Shown piece by piece: positions 1-8,522 of a DNA stretch of 64,000 bases. A program made the position numbers and the translations under genes. Source of the stretch: Myxococcales bacterium UBA1238 (GTDB taxonomy: Bacteria > Myxococcota_A > Bradymonadia > UBA7976 > UBA1532). Positions within the stretch are counted from its first letter, which is position 1, and each line of letters begins with the position of its first letter. The notes under the pieces were generated by a model. It had not been told where the DNA came from, made no database searches, and saw nothing but the letters and a program-made list of their open reading frames with translations. Location: positions 21,197 through 85,196 of the forward strand of contig DBWM01000012.1 in the NCBI GenBank assembly GCA_002309015.1, in the 5' to 3' direction.

Positions 1-1001
1 CCCGCATCCGCATCGGGCAGACCGTCCCCATCCCAATCCTCCTCCTGAACAGCGATCGCCAGATATTGAATCGCTTCATCGCGCGTTTGCAGGTCCTTAC
101 CCGATTTTTCGAGTTCCTCACCATATTGCAGCAAATGATGGAACCCAGCGATCGCATCGGGATAGCGATCGAGCAAATAATAAGTCCAGGCCAGTTTATA
201 GAGAGCGCTCGAATAGACCGCGCTGTCCTGATATTCGCAGGCATGCTCGTAGGCAGTCGCAGCTTCCTTGAACTTATTCTCCGCAAAATAATACTCACCG
301 AGTCGCATCCAGGATTCCGAAATATAAGGACTTTCCGGATATTTTTCGATGAGGCGGGCAAAGCGGTCTTTCGCTTCCTGTTCGCGCTGCATGATCAGCA
401 GGCAATAGCCGCTCAAATAATAAGCACCATCGTTTTGAGCATATTGGGGCCATTGCCGGATCAAGCGATCAAAGGTCTCAATGGTTTGAGAATAATCCTT
501 AACAATTTCATCGGGTTCTTCATCTTCAGATGCGTTTTCAAGCATCTTTTCCTGCTGCTCTTTGGCCAGGTTATAGTTGTCTTCAGTTCTGTCGAAATAC
601 AGATCAGCCAGGCGAAAGAGCGCATCGGGTGTATAAACATCTCTATCGGGATAACGCTCAATAAACGCTTCGAAAATTTGAATGGTCTTTTCGCGCTGAA
701 CGCGTAACTCGGCTTCCCACAAACGAAATCGTTCTTCTTCCTTGGCTGCCAGTGTGCGCTGTTTTCTTTGAAAACTGTAATAAACGGTTCGGTTTAACGC
801 CTGTTTAAAATCTGACGTCTCCTGGCGATAGAGCTCCAGTTCAGCGTTCAAATTCTTCCAGATTTCAGCGGAATGCTTATCAGGAGAGGAATGAGATGCT
901 TCCTCTGCAACCACCGGAGGCGGTTCATCCCCCTCAGCCCAGGCCTGAGCGAGCGTTTGCCATATCAAGCATAACCCTGCGACTGCAAAGATTTTTTTCA
1001 A
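1..1001 (-). CDS. TPR-repeat envelope protein, GltD-like paralogue (partial, runs off the left edge)
   Basis: An open frame runs from a TTG at 1001-999 to the window edge (about 333 codons). The TTG overlaps the stop of the upstream gene (TTGA), which implies translational coupling and explains a frame with no ATG. The N-terminus MKKIFAVAGLCLIWQTLAQA is a signal peptide. An Asp/Glu-rich linker follows, then repeated TPR-type helices (for example PDALFRLADLYFD, SWMRLGEYYFAENKFKEA, ALYKLAWTYYLLDRYPDA). The last visible residues, DWDGDGLPDADA, look like a calcium-binding Asp loop. The same helices occur in the same order in the 1061-aa protein at 42261-45446 (PELYFRLSELYAKR, ALYNLGEIYFDAGD, ALHKLGWCYYNKGQYQDA), so I take this as its paralogue. 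It probably acts as a periplasmic scaffold. Exact function and C-terminus are unknown. Confidence 0.75.
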   Translation of the reverse strand, partial: MKKIFAVAGLCLIWQTLAQAWAEGDEPPPVVAEEASHSSPDKHSAEIWKNLNAELELYRQETSDFKQALNRTVYYSFQRKQRTLAAKEEERFRLWEAELRVQREKTIQIFEAFIERYPDRDVYTPDALFRLADLYFDRTEDNYNLAKEQQEKMLENASEDEEPDEIVKDYSQTIETFDRLIRQWPQYAQNDGAYYLSGYCLLIMQREQEAKDRFARLIEKYPESPYISESWMRLGEYYFAENKFKEAATAYEHACEYQDSAVYSSALYKLAWTYYLLDRYPDAIAGFHHLLQYGEELEKSGKDLQTRDEAIQYLAIAVQEEDWDGDGLPDADA

Positions 1002-3226
1002 CGCAACTCCTCAAGCGACAAGGCATTATCGGGATCCTGAACCCGCATCTGATCGTGAGCCGCACCGTTGCCCTGCAAAGTCTCTTTGCGTTTCCACGCC
1101 CCCCAAAGCAAAGTGTAACGCGCCTCCAGAGCAATGTTATCGAGCAACGCAATCGCATCATTAAAACTGCGATCCGCGCTTTTTGCTTCGAGAGCCAGGA
1201 CGCGCTCCTGCAAAGCTTTGAGCGCCTTTTTGGAGCGCTCTGCCGTTTTCCGTTCGCGCGCGATTTCAAGCGCAATCCCGAGCATTCTTGACTCTGCGAT
1301 CTCAGAAATCTGCTTTAAAATCGAGTAATTGCGCGCATCCAAGCGGTCAAGTCTGGCCAACCATTCGGGTGCAGGCGCTCCTTGCATCTGGCTCAGCAGG
1401 CGCAATTCTGCATTCAAAGCATCCTGATAACGCCGCAACAGTTTTTCATCCGAGACCGCCACAGAATCTTTCTCACCAAAACTCAGCCTCTGTTCTACAG
1501 ATTCGGCGCGCAATGTCTTCACTCGCTCCAGCAATTGTTTTTGCTCCGCAGAGGCCGCTTTCAGTTCGGCCATCCATTGCGACAACGTCTCGCGCGCATT
1601 CCCTGTAGCTCCGCGAATGGTCTGCTCCAAAACCGTCAACTGAGCCTCTAACCCCGTGATTTCACGCTCAATTTCAAAAGCGCTGTCATCAATCTTATTG
1701 AGATTCGCTTCCAGCTGCTTTTCGCGCGAACGCCAGAGCTCAGCGGTTTCAGGGATTTGACTCAGACGGCCATTCAGCTTTTGCCGCTGCGCGATCAGTC
1801 GCTCCAACGCCTGAGAATGAAACTCTCTTTCCTGGTTTTCGATGAGCATTCGACGCAGCTGCATCGAGCGGATCAACGCTTCCTGGGCATCGACAAAGCC
1901 AACGTACAAATCTTCAAAAAAGCGCACCCGGCTGGGGAGTTGCACCACGCGCTCCAGATGCGAAAGTGCATAATCGGTCCCCACCACTTCGCGCTGAATG
2001 ACGCCCAATTCATCCTCAAGCTTTTGCAGGCGCTCAAAATCTTCGTCGGGCTGTATAAAATGGACCACCTGCTCTGGCCGAATGGGCAGGCGCCAGCGAT
2101 CCGGGCTTTCGTTTTGCCAGGCCCGCTGCCGTTTTTCTTCCTCAAAAGCCTCAGTCATGCGCTGCAAATAGCCATCAAATTCCTCAGGCAGCGCGCTCAT
2201 ATAGGCTTCCGCCTGCTCCAGATCCGACCGCATAAACAACAGGCGACCGCGCATCACCCGCAACTCAGGATCGATGTGATCCAACTCCGCGCTGTTCATC
2301 CAAATATCGAGTCGAATCAAGGCCTTGGCATAATCGCCTTCACGAATCGCGAGCCAGACATGCTCGTATTGCGTCTCATCAAAATGCAGCGAATCGTAGG
2401 GAATGGAAGCGTAGGCCTGAACGGATTCCTGAAACCGGTTTTGCTCATAATAGAGACGCCCCAGAGCGAGATATGCAAGATCCCGGATTTCTTGATCTTC
2501 TGGTTTTAAAGCGTCGACTTCCGCGCAATGCTGAAAGCGCTCCAGCGCCGCTTCCCAATGCTGCTCACAAAGCTCAATGACCCCTAAAAAATAGCGCGCT
2601 TTGGCAAAAGTCCTGTGCTCCACCGGAATGGTCGAAAACAGCGTTCTCGAAACGCCTAACTCCCCATGTTCATAGTAGAATTTGGCAACATCATAGAGCA
2701 GCTGAGGGTCCGTTTGGGGGTCAGATAAGAGTTGAGATGAGCGCTTTAAATGACCCCAGATCGCCTTTTCATCACCATTTTTTAACGAAAGCTCTAAAAC
2801 GCGAGCTAAAGATTGTTTCTCGTATTCGCCACCCTGTTGCAGGGCTTTTTCAAAATATTTAAGTGCCGCACCGTAATTCGATACCTGGTAAAGAGATTCT
2901 GCCAAATAATATATAGCCTCACTATATCCCTGAAGATGATCCGCATCCGGTGCTTCCAACGGCCCCAGAAGCGCCATCGCAGCATGCTCATAATCACCTT
3001 TCATAAAGGCCAGCTGGCCTTCGGTCAGGCGCTTCACCCATGCATTTTTTTGCGCAAAAACGGCGGGATCCAGGCAATGCCGCTCCACTTCCTGCAACAG
3101 TTTTTCGATGGCAACGATTTCGGTTTCAAAATGACGCTCCACTGTCGAAGGCTCCCCGGCCCAACCCCCGGTCGAACTCAAAAAAAGCCCCCAAAACAGC
3201 AGGCAGCGCTCAAGCTTTTTGCTCAC
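998..3226 (-). CDS. Periplasmic TPR and coiled-coil protein
   Basis: 742 aa starting at GTG, which overlaps the preceding stop by 4 bp (GTGA). Residues 1-24 are a signal peptide ending in WAGEP. Residues about 25-370 are TPR-like repeats (YYLAESLYQVSNYGAALKYF, LALGRLYYEQNRFQESVQAY). Residues about 440-700 are long, charged coiled coil rich in Glu, Arg, Gln and Leu. The segment YYEQNRFQESVQAYASIP matches YYGMNAFPQAVQYYDSIP in the 519-aa TPR protein at 45443-47002, and each gene is followed, with a 4-bp overlap, by a GltD-like gene. The pair therefore looks like a duplicated module. Likely periplasmic structural role; no enzyme motif seen. Confidence 0.8.
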   Translation of the reverse strand: MSKKLERCLLFWGLFLSSTGGWAGEPSTVERHFETEIVAIEKLLQEVERHCLDPAVFAQKNAWVKRLTEGQLAFMKGDYEHAAMALLGPLEAPDADHLQGYSEAIYYLAESLYQVSNYGAALKYFEKALQQGGEYEKQSLARVLELSLKNGDEKAIWGHLKRSSQLLSDPQTDPQLLYDVAKFYYEHGELGVSRTLFSTIPVEHRTFAKARYFLGVIELCEQHWEAALERFQHCAEVDALKPEDQEIRDLAYLALGRLYYEQNRFQESVQAYASIPYDSLHFDETQYEHVWLAIREGDYAKALIRLDIWMNSAELDHIDPELRVMRGRLLFMRSDLEQAEAYMSALPEEFDGYLQRMTEAFEEEKRQRAWQNESPDRWRLPIRPEQVVHFIQPDEDFERLQKLEDELGVIQREVVGTDYALSHLERVVQLPSRVRFFEDLYVGFVDAQEALIRSMQLRRMLIENQEREFHSQALERLIAQRQKLNGRLSQIPETAELWRSREKQLEANLNKIDDSAFEIEREITGLEAQLTVLEQTIRGATGNARETLSQWMAELKAASAEQKQLLERVKTLRAESVEQRLSFGEKDSVAVSDEKLLRRYQDALNAELRLLSQMQGAPAPEWLARLDRLDARNYSILKQISEIAESRMLGIALEIARERKTAERSKKALKALQERVLALEAKSADRSFNDAIALLDNIALEARYTLLWGAWKRKETLQGNGAAHDQMRVQDPDNALSLEELR

Positions 3227-3876
3227 TCAGCGCCCCCCATTTCTTTCTGAAAGCTCTCAGCGCCAATGTATTTCAGCTCAAAACGCACTTTGGGGCGCTC
3301 TTTTAAATCTTTCATCAGGCCGCCCTGATCGAAGCCGATCGCCCGGATTTCCATATGGCGTCCATCTTCAACGCGAAAATCGTAGGAAGCGACCACGTTG
3401 AACACGTAATTCTTTAAATACGAAAACACACCAAAACCGCGCCCCCGATAAACCAGGCGCACCGAAAGGGTGTAATTTCCGGGCGAAAAATGCCCCATAT
3501 AGCTTTGGATTTCGTCCTTCTCGCTCAAACGCCCGTCGCGATCGTCCAGACTCCAAGGATCCATCTTGGTCAGCGTATGCGTCACGCTCTCGAGGCGAAA
3601 CACAGCACCGATGTCGTTTACATGCACCACGCGAACATAGGCCCCCGCCAGATTCCCAGACAAAACCGTACTTTGCAGATAAGCCACGCGCGCTTTTGAA
3701 CGAAAAACCTGCTCCTTTAAATCGTTGACCTGAGCTTCCAGCGCATCGATTTGAGCTTTATAAACATCTGGCTGCATGTCCGATTCAGAAACGCCATCGT
3801 GCTTTTCTTCCGAAGCCGGTTCTGCCCAAATTGCAAAAGTCCATAACCATGTAAAAATAAAGCAAAAAAAGCGCAT
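3223..3876 (-). CDS. Secreted protein with coiled coil and beta-rich domain, unknown function
   Basis: 217 aa if started at the ATG at 3876, which lies 9 nt after AGAGG. An alternative ATG at 3885 is too close to that SD, and the open frame further upstream has no signal-like N-terminus. MRFFCFIFTWLWTFAIWA is a signal peptide. Residues about 35-65 (IDALEAQVNDLKEQV) form a short coiled coil. The rest is beta-rich, with phrases such as YMGHFSPGNYTLSVRLVYRG that suggest an immunoglobulin-like or carbohydrate-binding sandwich. It is the first gene of the operon leading into the two TPR genes. I do not recognise the family; the context suggests an accessory part of the same envelope complex. Confidence 0.7.
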   Translation of the reverse strand: MRFFCFIFTWLWTFAIWAEPASEEKHDGVSESDMQPDVYKAQIDALEAQVNDLKEQVFRSKARVAYLQSTVLSGNLAGAYVRVVHVNDIGAVFRLESVTHTLTKMDPWSLDDRDGRLSEKDEIQSYMGHFSPGNYTLSVRLVYRGRGFGVFSYLKNYVFNVVASYDFRVEDGRHMEIRAIGFDQGGLMKDLKERPKVRFELKYIGAESFQKEMGGAE

Positions 3877-3979
3877 AAACTTCATCCTCTCATTGTTGCA
3901 CATATAAGTTACAACAAAACGCGCAGCAAAAACGAGCATACGCAATTGAGGAGAAAATGGGGGAAGAAAAAGGAAGGAA

Positions 3980-4999
3980 TCAGCGAGGAAGATCGCTCCA
4001 GCGTCCAGAGGCTTCGAGCTGCGCTGCAATCGCATGCAGCACATCATCGACCCCGAACCCCGTCACAGCCGACATCTGGAAGACCGGCGCATCCTTGATG
4101 GAATTGCGCAAATCTTCATAAAGTTCGGCGACTTCCGGGCGATCTGCTTGGGAAAGAACTACGATAAAGGGTCGTTCCAGCAACTCAGGTTCGTAACGTC
4201 CGAGCTCGCTCCGCAGCGCCAAAAAATCGCTAAGGGGCGTGCGACCCGGCGTCATATCCTGAGTCACCAAAAACACAAATAACGCCGTCCGCTCCAGATG
4301 ACGCAGGAATTGATGACCCAATCCCGCGCCCTCTGCCGCCCCTTCGATCAGACCGGGCATATCCGCCACCACGTAACTCCGCTCGGTATCGACCGAAACG
4401 ACCCCTAAATGGGGCTGCAGCGTGGTAAACGGATAATCCGCGATCTTGGGACGCGCCCGACTGATGCGGCTGACAAAAGTCGACTTTCCCGCGTTGGGAA
4501 AACCGACCAGGCCAACATCGGCCAAAAGCTTTAAAACCAGGTGAACTTCGAGTTCCTGGCCTGGACGGCCCGGCTGCGCGTAATCCGGGCTGCGATGTGC
4601 GGCGGTTGCAAAATGGACATTGCCACGTCCACCTAACCCCCCTGGCGCCAAAAGAAATTCCTGGCCAGGCTCGCACAGATCGACGATCAGCTCTTGCGTC
4701 TGATCGTCAAAAACTTCGGTGCCCACTGGAAGGTTCACCACCAGCCGCTCACCATCTGCCCCTGTGCAGTCTTTGCTGCCCCCAGGCTGACCATTTTGAG
4801 CGATATGCCGGCGGCGATACCGAAAGTCGAGAAGTGTTGCGAGACGCGGATCTGCACGCAAAACCACGTCTCCTCCACGACCACCGTCACCCCCATCGGG
4901 GCCTCCGCGTGCAATATATTTTTCGCGGCGAAAACTTACGCAACCGGGACCACCAGACCCCGAGCGCACGTAAATCCGCGCTTCGTCGATGAACTTAAT
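3980..4999 (-). CDS. obgE: Obg GTPase with an apparent ATT start codon
   Basis: Ribosome-associated GTPase of the Obg/CgtA family, needed for late 50S assembly and stress control. The glycine-rich Obg fold is at the N-terminus (GGPDGGDGGRGGDV), then the G domain with P-loop GFPNAGKST, DMPGLIEGAAEG (G3) and SQAD in the G4 position. The C-terminal OCT domain of some homologues is absent. Family members begin MKFIDEA or similar. Here the matching codons read I-K-F-I-D-E-A-R-I-Y-V, and the first codon is ATT at 4999-4997, sharing one base with the rpmA stop TAA. The first ordinary start in frame is GTG at 4969, which would remove ten conserved residues. I therefore place the start at the ATT, presumably by reinitiation after rpmA. 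Confidence 0.85.
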   Translation of the reverse strand: MKFIDEARIYVRSGSGGPGCVSFRREKYIARGGPDGGDGGRGGDVVLRADPRLATLLDFRYRRRHIAQNGQPGGSKDCTGADGERLVVNLPVGTEVFDDQTQELIVDLCEPGQEFLLAPGGLGGRGNVHFATAAHRSPDYAQPGRPGQELEVHLVLKLLADVGLVGFPNAGKSTFVSRISRARPKIADYPFTTLQPHLGVVSVDTERSYVVADMPGLIEGAAEGAGLGHQFLRHLERTALFVFLVTQDMTPGRTPLSDFLALRSELGRYEPELLERPFIVVLSQADRPEVAELYEDLRNSIKDAPVFQMSAVTGFGVDDVLHAIAAQLEASGRWSDLPR

Positions 5000-5243
5000 A
5001 GACGGCGACCCGCTTGCGATCCTGGCCGTAAGTCTCGAACTTTACGGTGCCATCAACAAGCGCGAAAAGGGTGTAATCGCGGCCCATGCCAACGTTTTCA
5101 CCGGGGTGAATGTGAGTGCCGCACTGACGGACGATGATGTTGCCCGCCTTGACCACCTGGCCGTCAAAACGCTTGATTCCACGGCGCTGGGCGTTGGAGT
5201 CGCGACCGTTACGGCTGCTACCTTGACCTTTCTTGTGAGCCAT
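4995..5243 (-). CDS. rpmA: 50S ribosomal protein L27
   Basis: 82 aa, full length for bL27. It begins MAHKKGQGSSRNGRDSNAQR, has the typical GENVGMGRDYTLFAL core and ends VAVY. The N-terminus reaches the peptidyl-transferase centre in the ribosome. There is no Firmicutes-type cleavable extension. It lies 22 bp after rplU and overlaps the inferred ATT start of obgE, giving the very common rplU-rpmA-obgE order. Transcription most likely starts at the promoter at 5629-5657. Confidence 0.97.
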   Translation of the reverse strand: MAHKKGQGSSRNGRDSNAQRRGIKRFDGQVVKAGNIIVRQCGTHIHPGENVGMGRDYTLFALVDGTVKFETYGQDRKRVAVY

Positions 5244-5265
5244 GTTGTCCTCCGCTCACGCCCAA

Positions 5266-5577
5266 TCAGGCGTTAATCTTGGTGATACGGAGCTCGGTGT
5301 AAGCTTGCCGATGCCCCTGGGATTTATGGTACCCGGTGCGCTTGCGCTTCTTGAAGACAAGAATCTTCTGGGCCCGAGCTTGGCGCACAACGCGCGCCTC
5401 CACGGAGGCACCCGCGATCAGAGGGCTGCCAACACGAGCCTCTCCATCGCCACCCAGGAGCAGGACTTCGTCCAACTTCACAGAGTCGCCCGCCTTAACT
5501 TCGAGCTTTTCAACGCGAAGGGCATCTCCCTCCGCGACGCGGTACTGTTTACCGCCGGTCCTGATAATCGCGTACAT
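5266..5577 (-). CDS. rplU: 50S ribosomal protein L21
   Basis: 103 aa from the ATG at 5577 (MYAIIRTGGKQYRVAEGD), the universal bL21 N-terminus. An AGGA seven bases upstream supports this start; the longer open frame to 5604 lacks family similarity. The C-terminal signature FKKRKRTGYHKSQGHRQ contacts 23S rRNA. First gene of the rplU-rpmA-obgE operon. Confidence 0.97.
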   Translation of the reverse strand: MYAIIRTGGKQYRVAEGDALRVEKLEVKAGDSVKLDEVLLLGGDGEARVGSPLIAGASVEARVVRQARAQKILVFKKRKRTGYHKSQGHRQAYTELRITKINA

Positions 5578-5628
5578 GACGTGTCCTGCAGGTAAATGAG
5601 CCACAAATCTGGCTACTTGAGGGCGAAA

Positions 5629-5657
5629 ACTTTACGTCAGCCCTCAAAAATTGTCAA
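5629..5657 (-). promoter_or_regulatory. Sigma-70-type promoter of rplU-rpmA-obgE
   Basis: On the minus strand, a perfect -35 TTGACA (5657-5652), a 17-nt spacer and -10 TAAAGT (5634-5629). Transcription would start near 5622, leaving a leader of about 45 nt before rplU. The -35 hexamer overlaps the mtnA stop codon, so mtnA transcription may run into it. Confidence 0.75.
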
Positions 5658-6691
5658 ACGCTTTGTGAATGCGCCTCGTTCTGAGACAGCAATTTCGCCA
5701 AAGAATCGGAATTTAAAGGCTTTAGAACGCCTCGTTCGGTGATCAGTGCGGTCACCAGATCGACGGGCGTCACATCGAAAGAGGGGTTTTCAACGCCAAC
5801 CCCTTCGGGCACAAGGCGACGATCGCCCATATGCGTCACTTCCAGCGAGGAACGCTGCTCGATCACAATTTGCGCGCCGCTCGGAGTGGAGAGATCGATG
5901 GTCGATGTGGGAGCGGCCACATAAAACGGGATACCGAAATGCCTGCACAGAACGGCAACACCTAACGTCCCGATTTTATTGGCAATATCTCCATTTGCAG
6001 CCACTCTGTCGGTTCCCACGATCACTGCATCGATGCGCCCCTGCGACATCAGGGAAGCGGCCATATTGTCGCAAATCACCTTAACCGGCACACCGTCGTG
6101 ATGGAGTTCCCAGGCCGTCAGGCGCGCGCCCTGCAAGTAAGGTCGCGTCTCATCGGCGTAAACCATCGAAAGCCGGCCTTCTCGCCAGGCGCTTCGAATC
6201 ACGCCGAGCGCCGTCCCGTAACCACCCGTCGCCAGGGCGCCCGCATTGCAATGGGTGAGCACGCGCGCCGCTTTGGGCAAAAGCTCCGCCCCAAAATCCC
6301 CCATCGCTTCGCACATCGCGCGATCTTCACGATGAATCGCCATCGCTTCAGCGAGCAAGGCCTGGGGTACATCCGCAGCGGCCGTATCCTTCAGCTTCCG
6401 GGACATCCGATCGAGCGCCCAAAACAGATTGACGGCCGTAGGGCGCGTCCTGGCAAGCCCGGCAACTGCAGCTTCACAATCACAGCCATCCGCAGCCAGC
6501 ACCATCCCATAAGCCGCAGCGATCCCGATCGCGGGCGCACCTCTCACCACCATATCCTGGATCGCCTGCGCGACATCCTGCCAGGTCTTGCAAACCATCC
6601 AGACTTCGCGTTCAGGCAACTGCCGTTGATCCAGCATATACAAGGCGCGCGCCTGTGCATCCCACCTCAAAGGCTCGATTGAAGCGTTCAT
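5654..6691 (-). CDS. mtnA: Methylthioribose-1-phosphate isomerase
   Basis: 345 aa. Converts 5-methylthioribose-1-phosphate to the ribulose form in methionine salvage; cytosolic. Family features are VVRGAPAIGIAAAYG near residue 48, the catalytic Cys148 in THCNAGALAT, Asp228 in GTDRVAANGDIANKIGT, and the C-terminal APTSTIDLSTPSG. Related to eIF2B-alpha subunits, but the intact Cys/Asp pair favours the isomerase. No other mtn genes are nearby. It ends 77 bp before rplU and its stop overlaps the rplU promoter. Confidence 0.93.
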   Translation of the reverse strand: MNASIEPLRWDAQARALYMLDQRQLPEREVWMVCKTWQDVAQAIQDMVVRGAPAIGIAAAYGMVLAADGCDCEAAVAGLARTRPTAVNLFWALDRMSRKLKDTAAADVPQALLAEAMAIHREDRAMCEAMGDFGAELLPKAARVLTHCNAGALATGGYGTALGVIRSAWREGRLSMVYADETRPYLQGARLTAWELHHDGVPVKVICDNMAASLMSQGRIDAVIVGTDRVAANGDIANKIGTLGVAVLCRHFGIPFYVAAPTSTIDLSTPSGAQIVIEQRSSLEVTHMGDRRLVPEGVGVENPSFDVTPVDLVTALITERGVLKPLNSDSLAKLLSQNEAHSQSV

Positions 6692-6723
6692 TCCATTGTT
6701 CTCGATGCTTAAAAAACGAGGCG

Positions 6724-8520
6724 TTATCGCAGCTGATTCAACTTGCGCTGAACCATGCCCGCATATTGACCGTTGGGGTGAGTCTGCAGGTAAGCGTTAT
6801 AGGCCTTGATGGCCTCGCCCTTATTCCCTGATTTTTCAAGGGATTCGGCCAGACCATACATGCTTTCGGCGTAACGCGGGTTGGCACCGAGGGATTTTTT
6901 AAAGAGCGAGACCGCAGAACCCGCCTGACCTTCATCCAGGGCACACCAGGCCAATCCCGCCCAGGGTTCAGGACTGGTCGGTTTCTTTTTAGAGGCTGCA
7001 TCAAAAAACTTGCGTGCCTGCGCGGAGTTCCCGGATGAAAGCAACTTATGGGCCTTCGACATCAGCTGATCGTAATTGCCGCTGTCTGCGCTCACGTTAT
7101 CGCCACCCGTTTTTGGAGGCGTCGGAGTTTTAGGCGGAGTCTGCTTTTCCTCTGGGGCATTGGCCTGATCATTCTTTTGATTTTTCTCGGGCGTGAGCGC
7201 GATGTGAGCCAGCAGACGGTTCGCCGGACCGTGATCGGGATTGCGCGCCAAAAGCGCCATGATCACCTTGCGGGCTTCATCGTTCTGCTGAGCCTTATAG
7301 AACGCTAAAGCCATTAAAAACTGAGCTCTTGGCTGCTTTTGAGTTGCGGGAGAGAGCGCGCTTAAACGCTCAGCCATCGACTTTACATTGCCATTTTGCA
7401 GATGCATCTCCATCGCACCGCGCACCAGAGACACATCGATCGCCGCAGCGCCCGCTTCTTCAGCAGCATTCAAATAATCCTCAGCTCGCTTCACATCCCC
7501 TTTAACGCGGTACAGATCGGCATAATTGATCAGCAAGGAAGCATCACGACTTCCCAGCACACCTTCTGCATCTTTAAGAGATTTCGTTGCGTTTTCAAGG
7601 AGTTGCGTTGCATCCTGGCTTTCAAGTTTTTTATATTCAGCTTCACAAATCGCAGCGCGCGCAAGGCCCACATAAGCGTTGCCAATGGCCGATCCATCGC
7701 AGCCTTCGCGCGTATTGAGCGCTTCCTGATAGAATTTTTGGGCCTGCGAAAAACCTCCCTGAGTGTCGCGGCCCATCTCTTCGCGAGCGCGATTGCAGGC
7801 ATCCAAAAATTGCTCCGAGCAAGGAAGTGCCTTTGCCACCGGAGGGGTGGGTTGTGATGCGGCCTCAGACATTTTGTAATAAGTCCAGCCTGCCCATCCC
7901 GCACAGCCAGCCGCAATGACAAACAGAGCCGCCATAACACCCGTACGCCAGCCTCCAGAACCCTGCGTTGCCTGAGCTTGTGGCTGCTGTCGGGCCATCT
8001 CGGCAAAGCTCTCCCCAAAACTGAGATTCGCAGAAGAGGCCAGAGCGGGATTAAATCCCGTATTTTGAATCATGGGCGGAATGGCATTGCGCTTGCTGTC
8101 GTCAAAACGACTTTCGCTCGATCCAAACGCAGAGGATCGCGTCGAAATGGACCCCACACCGCCGCCATCCGATGCATTAAAAAACTGCGCAAATTCGGTC
8201 AGCGTGCCCAAAGGCTGCCAGTTTTCACCATCGCGTGAGAGTTCGTCGACGCGCGTCACCTTTCCCTGAGCGATCCAGGTGGGCAACATCGACAAATCCT
8301 GCATTTCAAACAATTCGCCCGCGCGCGTGCGGATCATCCATATCCCCGCCCGCATGTTCATGCTCATCCCGATGGCAGGCGGTATAGGCGGCATCGCCCG
8401 GGGCTTGGACACGCGAAACAAATGATTGCAATGCGTGCACTTAACCGTGATCCCCGATTCCGAGACTTTGGCATCGTCGAATTCGTATTCCGTGCCACAA
8501 TTTTCGCACCTGACGTCCAT
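6724..8520 (-). CDS. Zinc-ribbon, GYF-like, single-TM protein with TPR C-terminus
   Basis: 598 aa. Residues 1-38 are an MJ0042-type zinc ribbon (CENCGTEYEF and VKCTHCNHLFRV, two CxxC pairs). Residues about 55-115 are a GYF_2-like module (GIWMIRTRAGELFEM through WQPLGTLTEF). A Ser/Gln-rich linker leads to one TM helix near residues 195-215 (VMAALFVIAAGCAGWAGW). The rest, predicted periplasmic, holds two TPR blocks around a Pro/Thr-rich hinge (PPKTPTPPKTGG). Zinc ribbon plus GYF plus TM also occurs in Myxococcus GltJ/AgmX, but the C-terminus here is TPR rather than TonB-like. GGGGGAA ten bases before the ATG supports the start. Two bases separate it from the stop of the similar upstream gene. 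Possibly an inner-membrane signalling adaptor. Confidence 0.75.
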   Translation of the reverse strand: MDVRCENCGTEYEFDDAKVSESGITVKCTHCNHLFRVSKPRAMPPIPPAIGMSMNMRAGIWMIRTRAGELFEMQDLSMLPTWIAQGKVTRVDELSRDGENWQPLGTLTEFAQFFNASDGGGVGSISTRSSAFGSSESRFDDSKRNAIPPMIQNTGFNPALASSANLSFGESFAEMARQQPQAQATQGSGGWRTGVMAALFVIAAGCAGWAGWTYYKMSEAASQPTPPVAKALPCSEQFLDACNRAREEMGRDTQGGFSQAQKFYQEALNTREGCDGSAIGNAYVGLARAAICEAEYKKLESQDATQLLENATKSLKDAEGVLGSRDASLLINYADLYRVKGDVKRAEDYLNAAEEAGAAAIDVSLVRGAMEMHLQNGNVKSMAERLSALSPATQKQPRAQFLMALAFYKAQQNDEARKVIMALLARNPDHGPANRLLAHIALTPEKNQKNDQANAPEEKQTPPKTPTPPKTGGDNVSADSGNYDQLMSKAHKLLSSGNSAQARKFFDAASKKKPTSPEPWAGLAWCALDEGQAGSAVSLFKKSLGANPRYAESMYGLAESLEKSGNKGEAIKAYNAYLQTHPNGQYAGMVQRKLNQLR

Positions 8521-8522
8521 TT

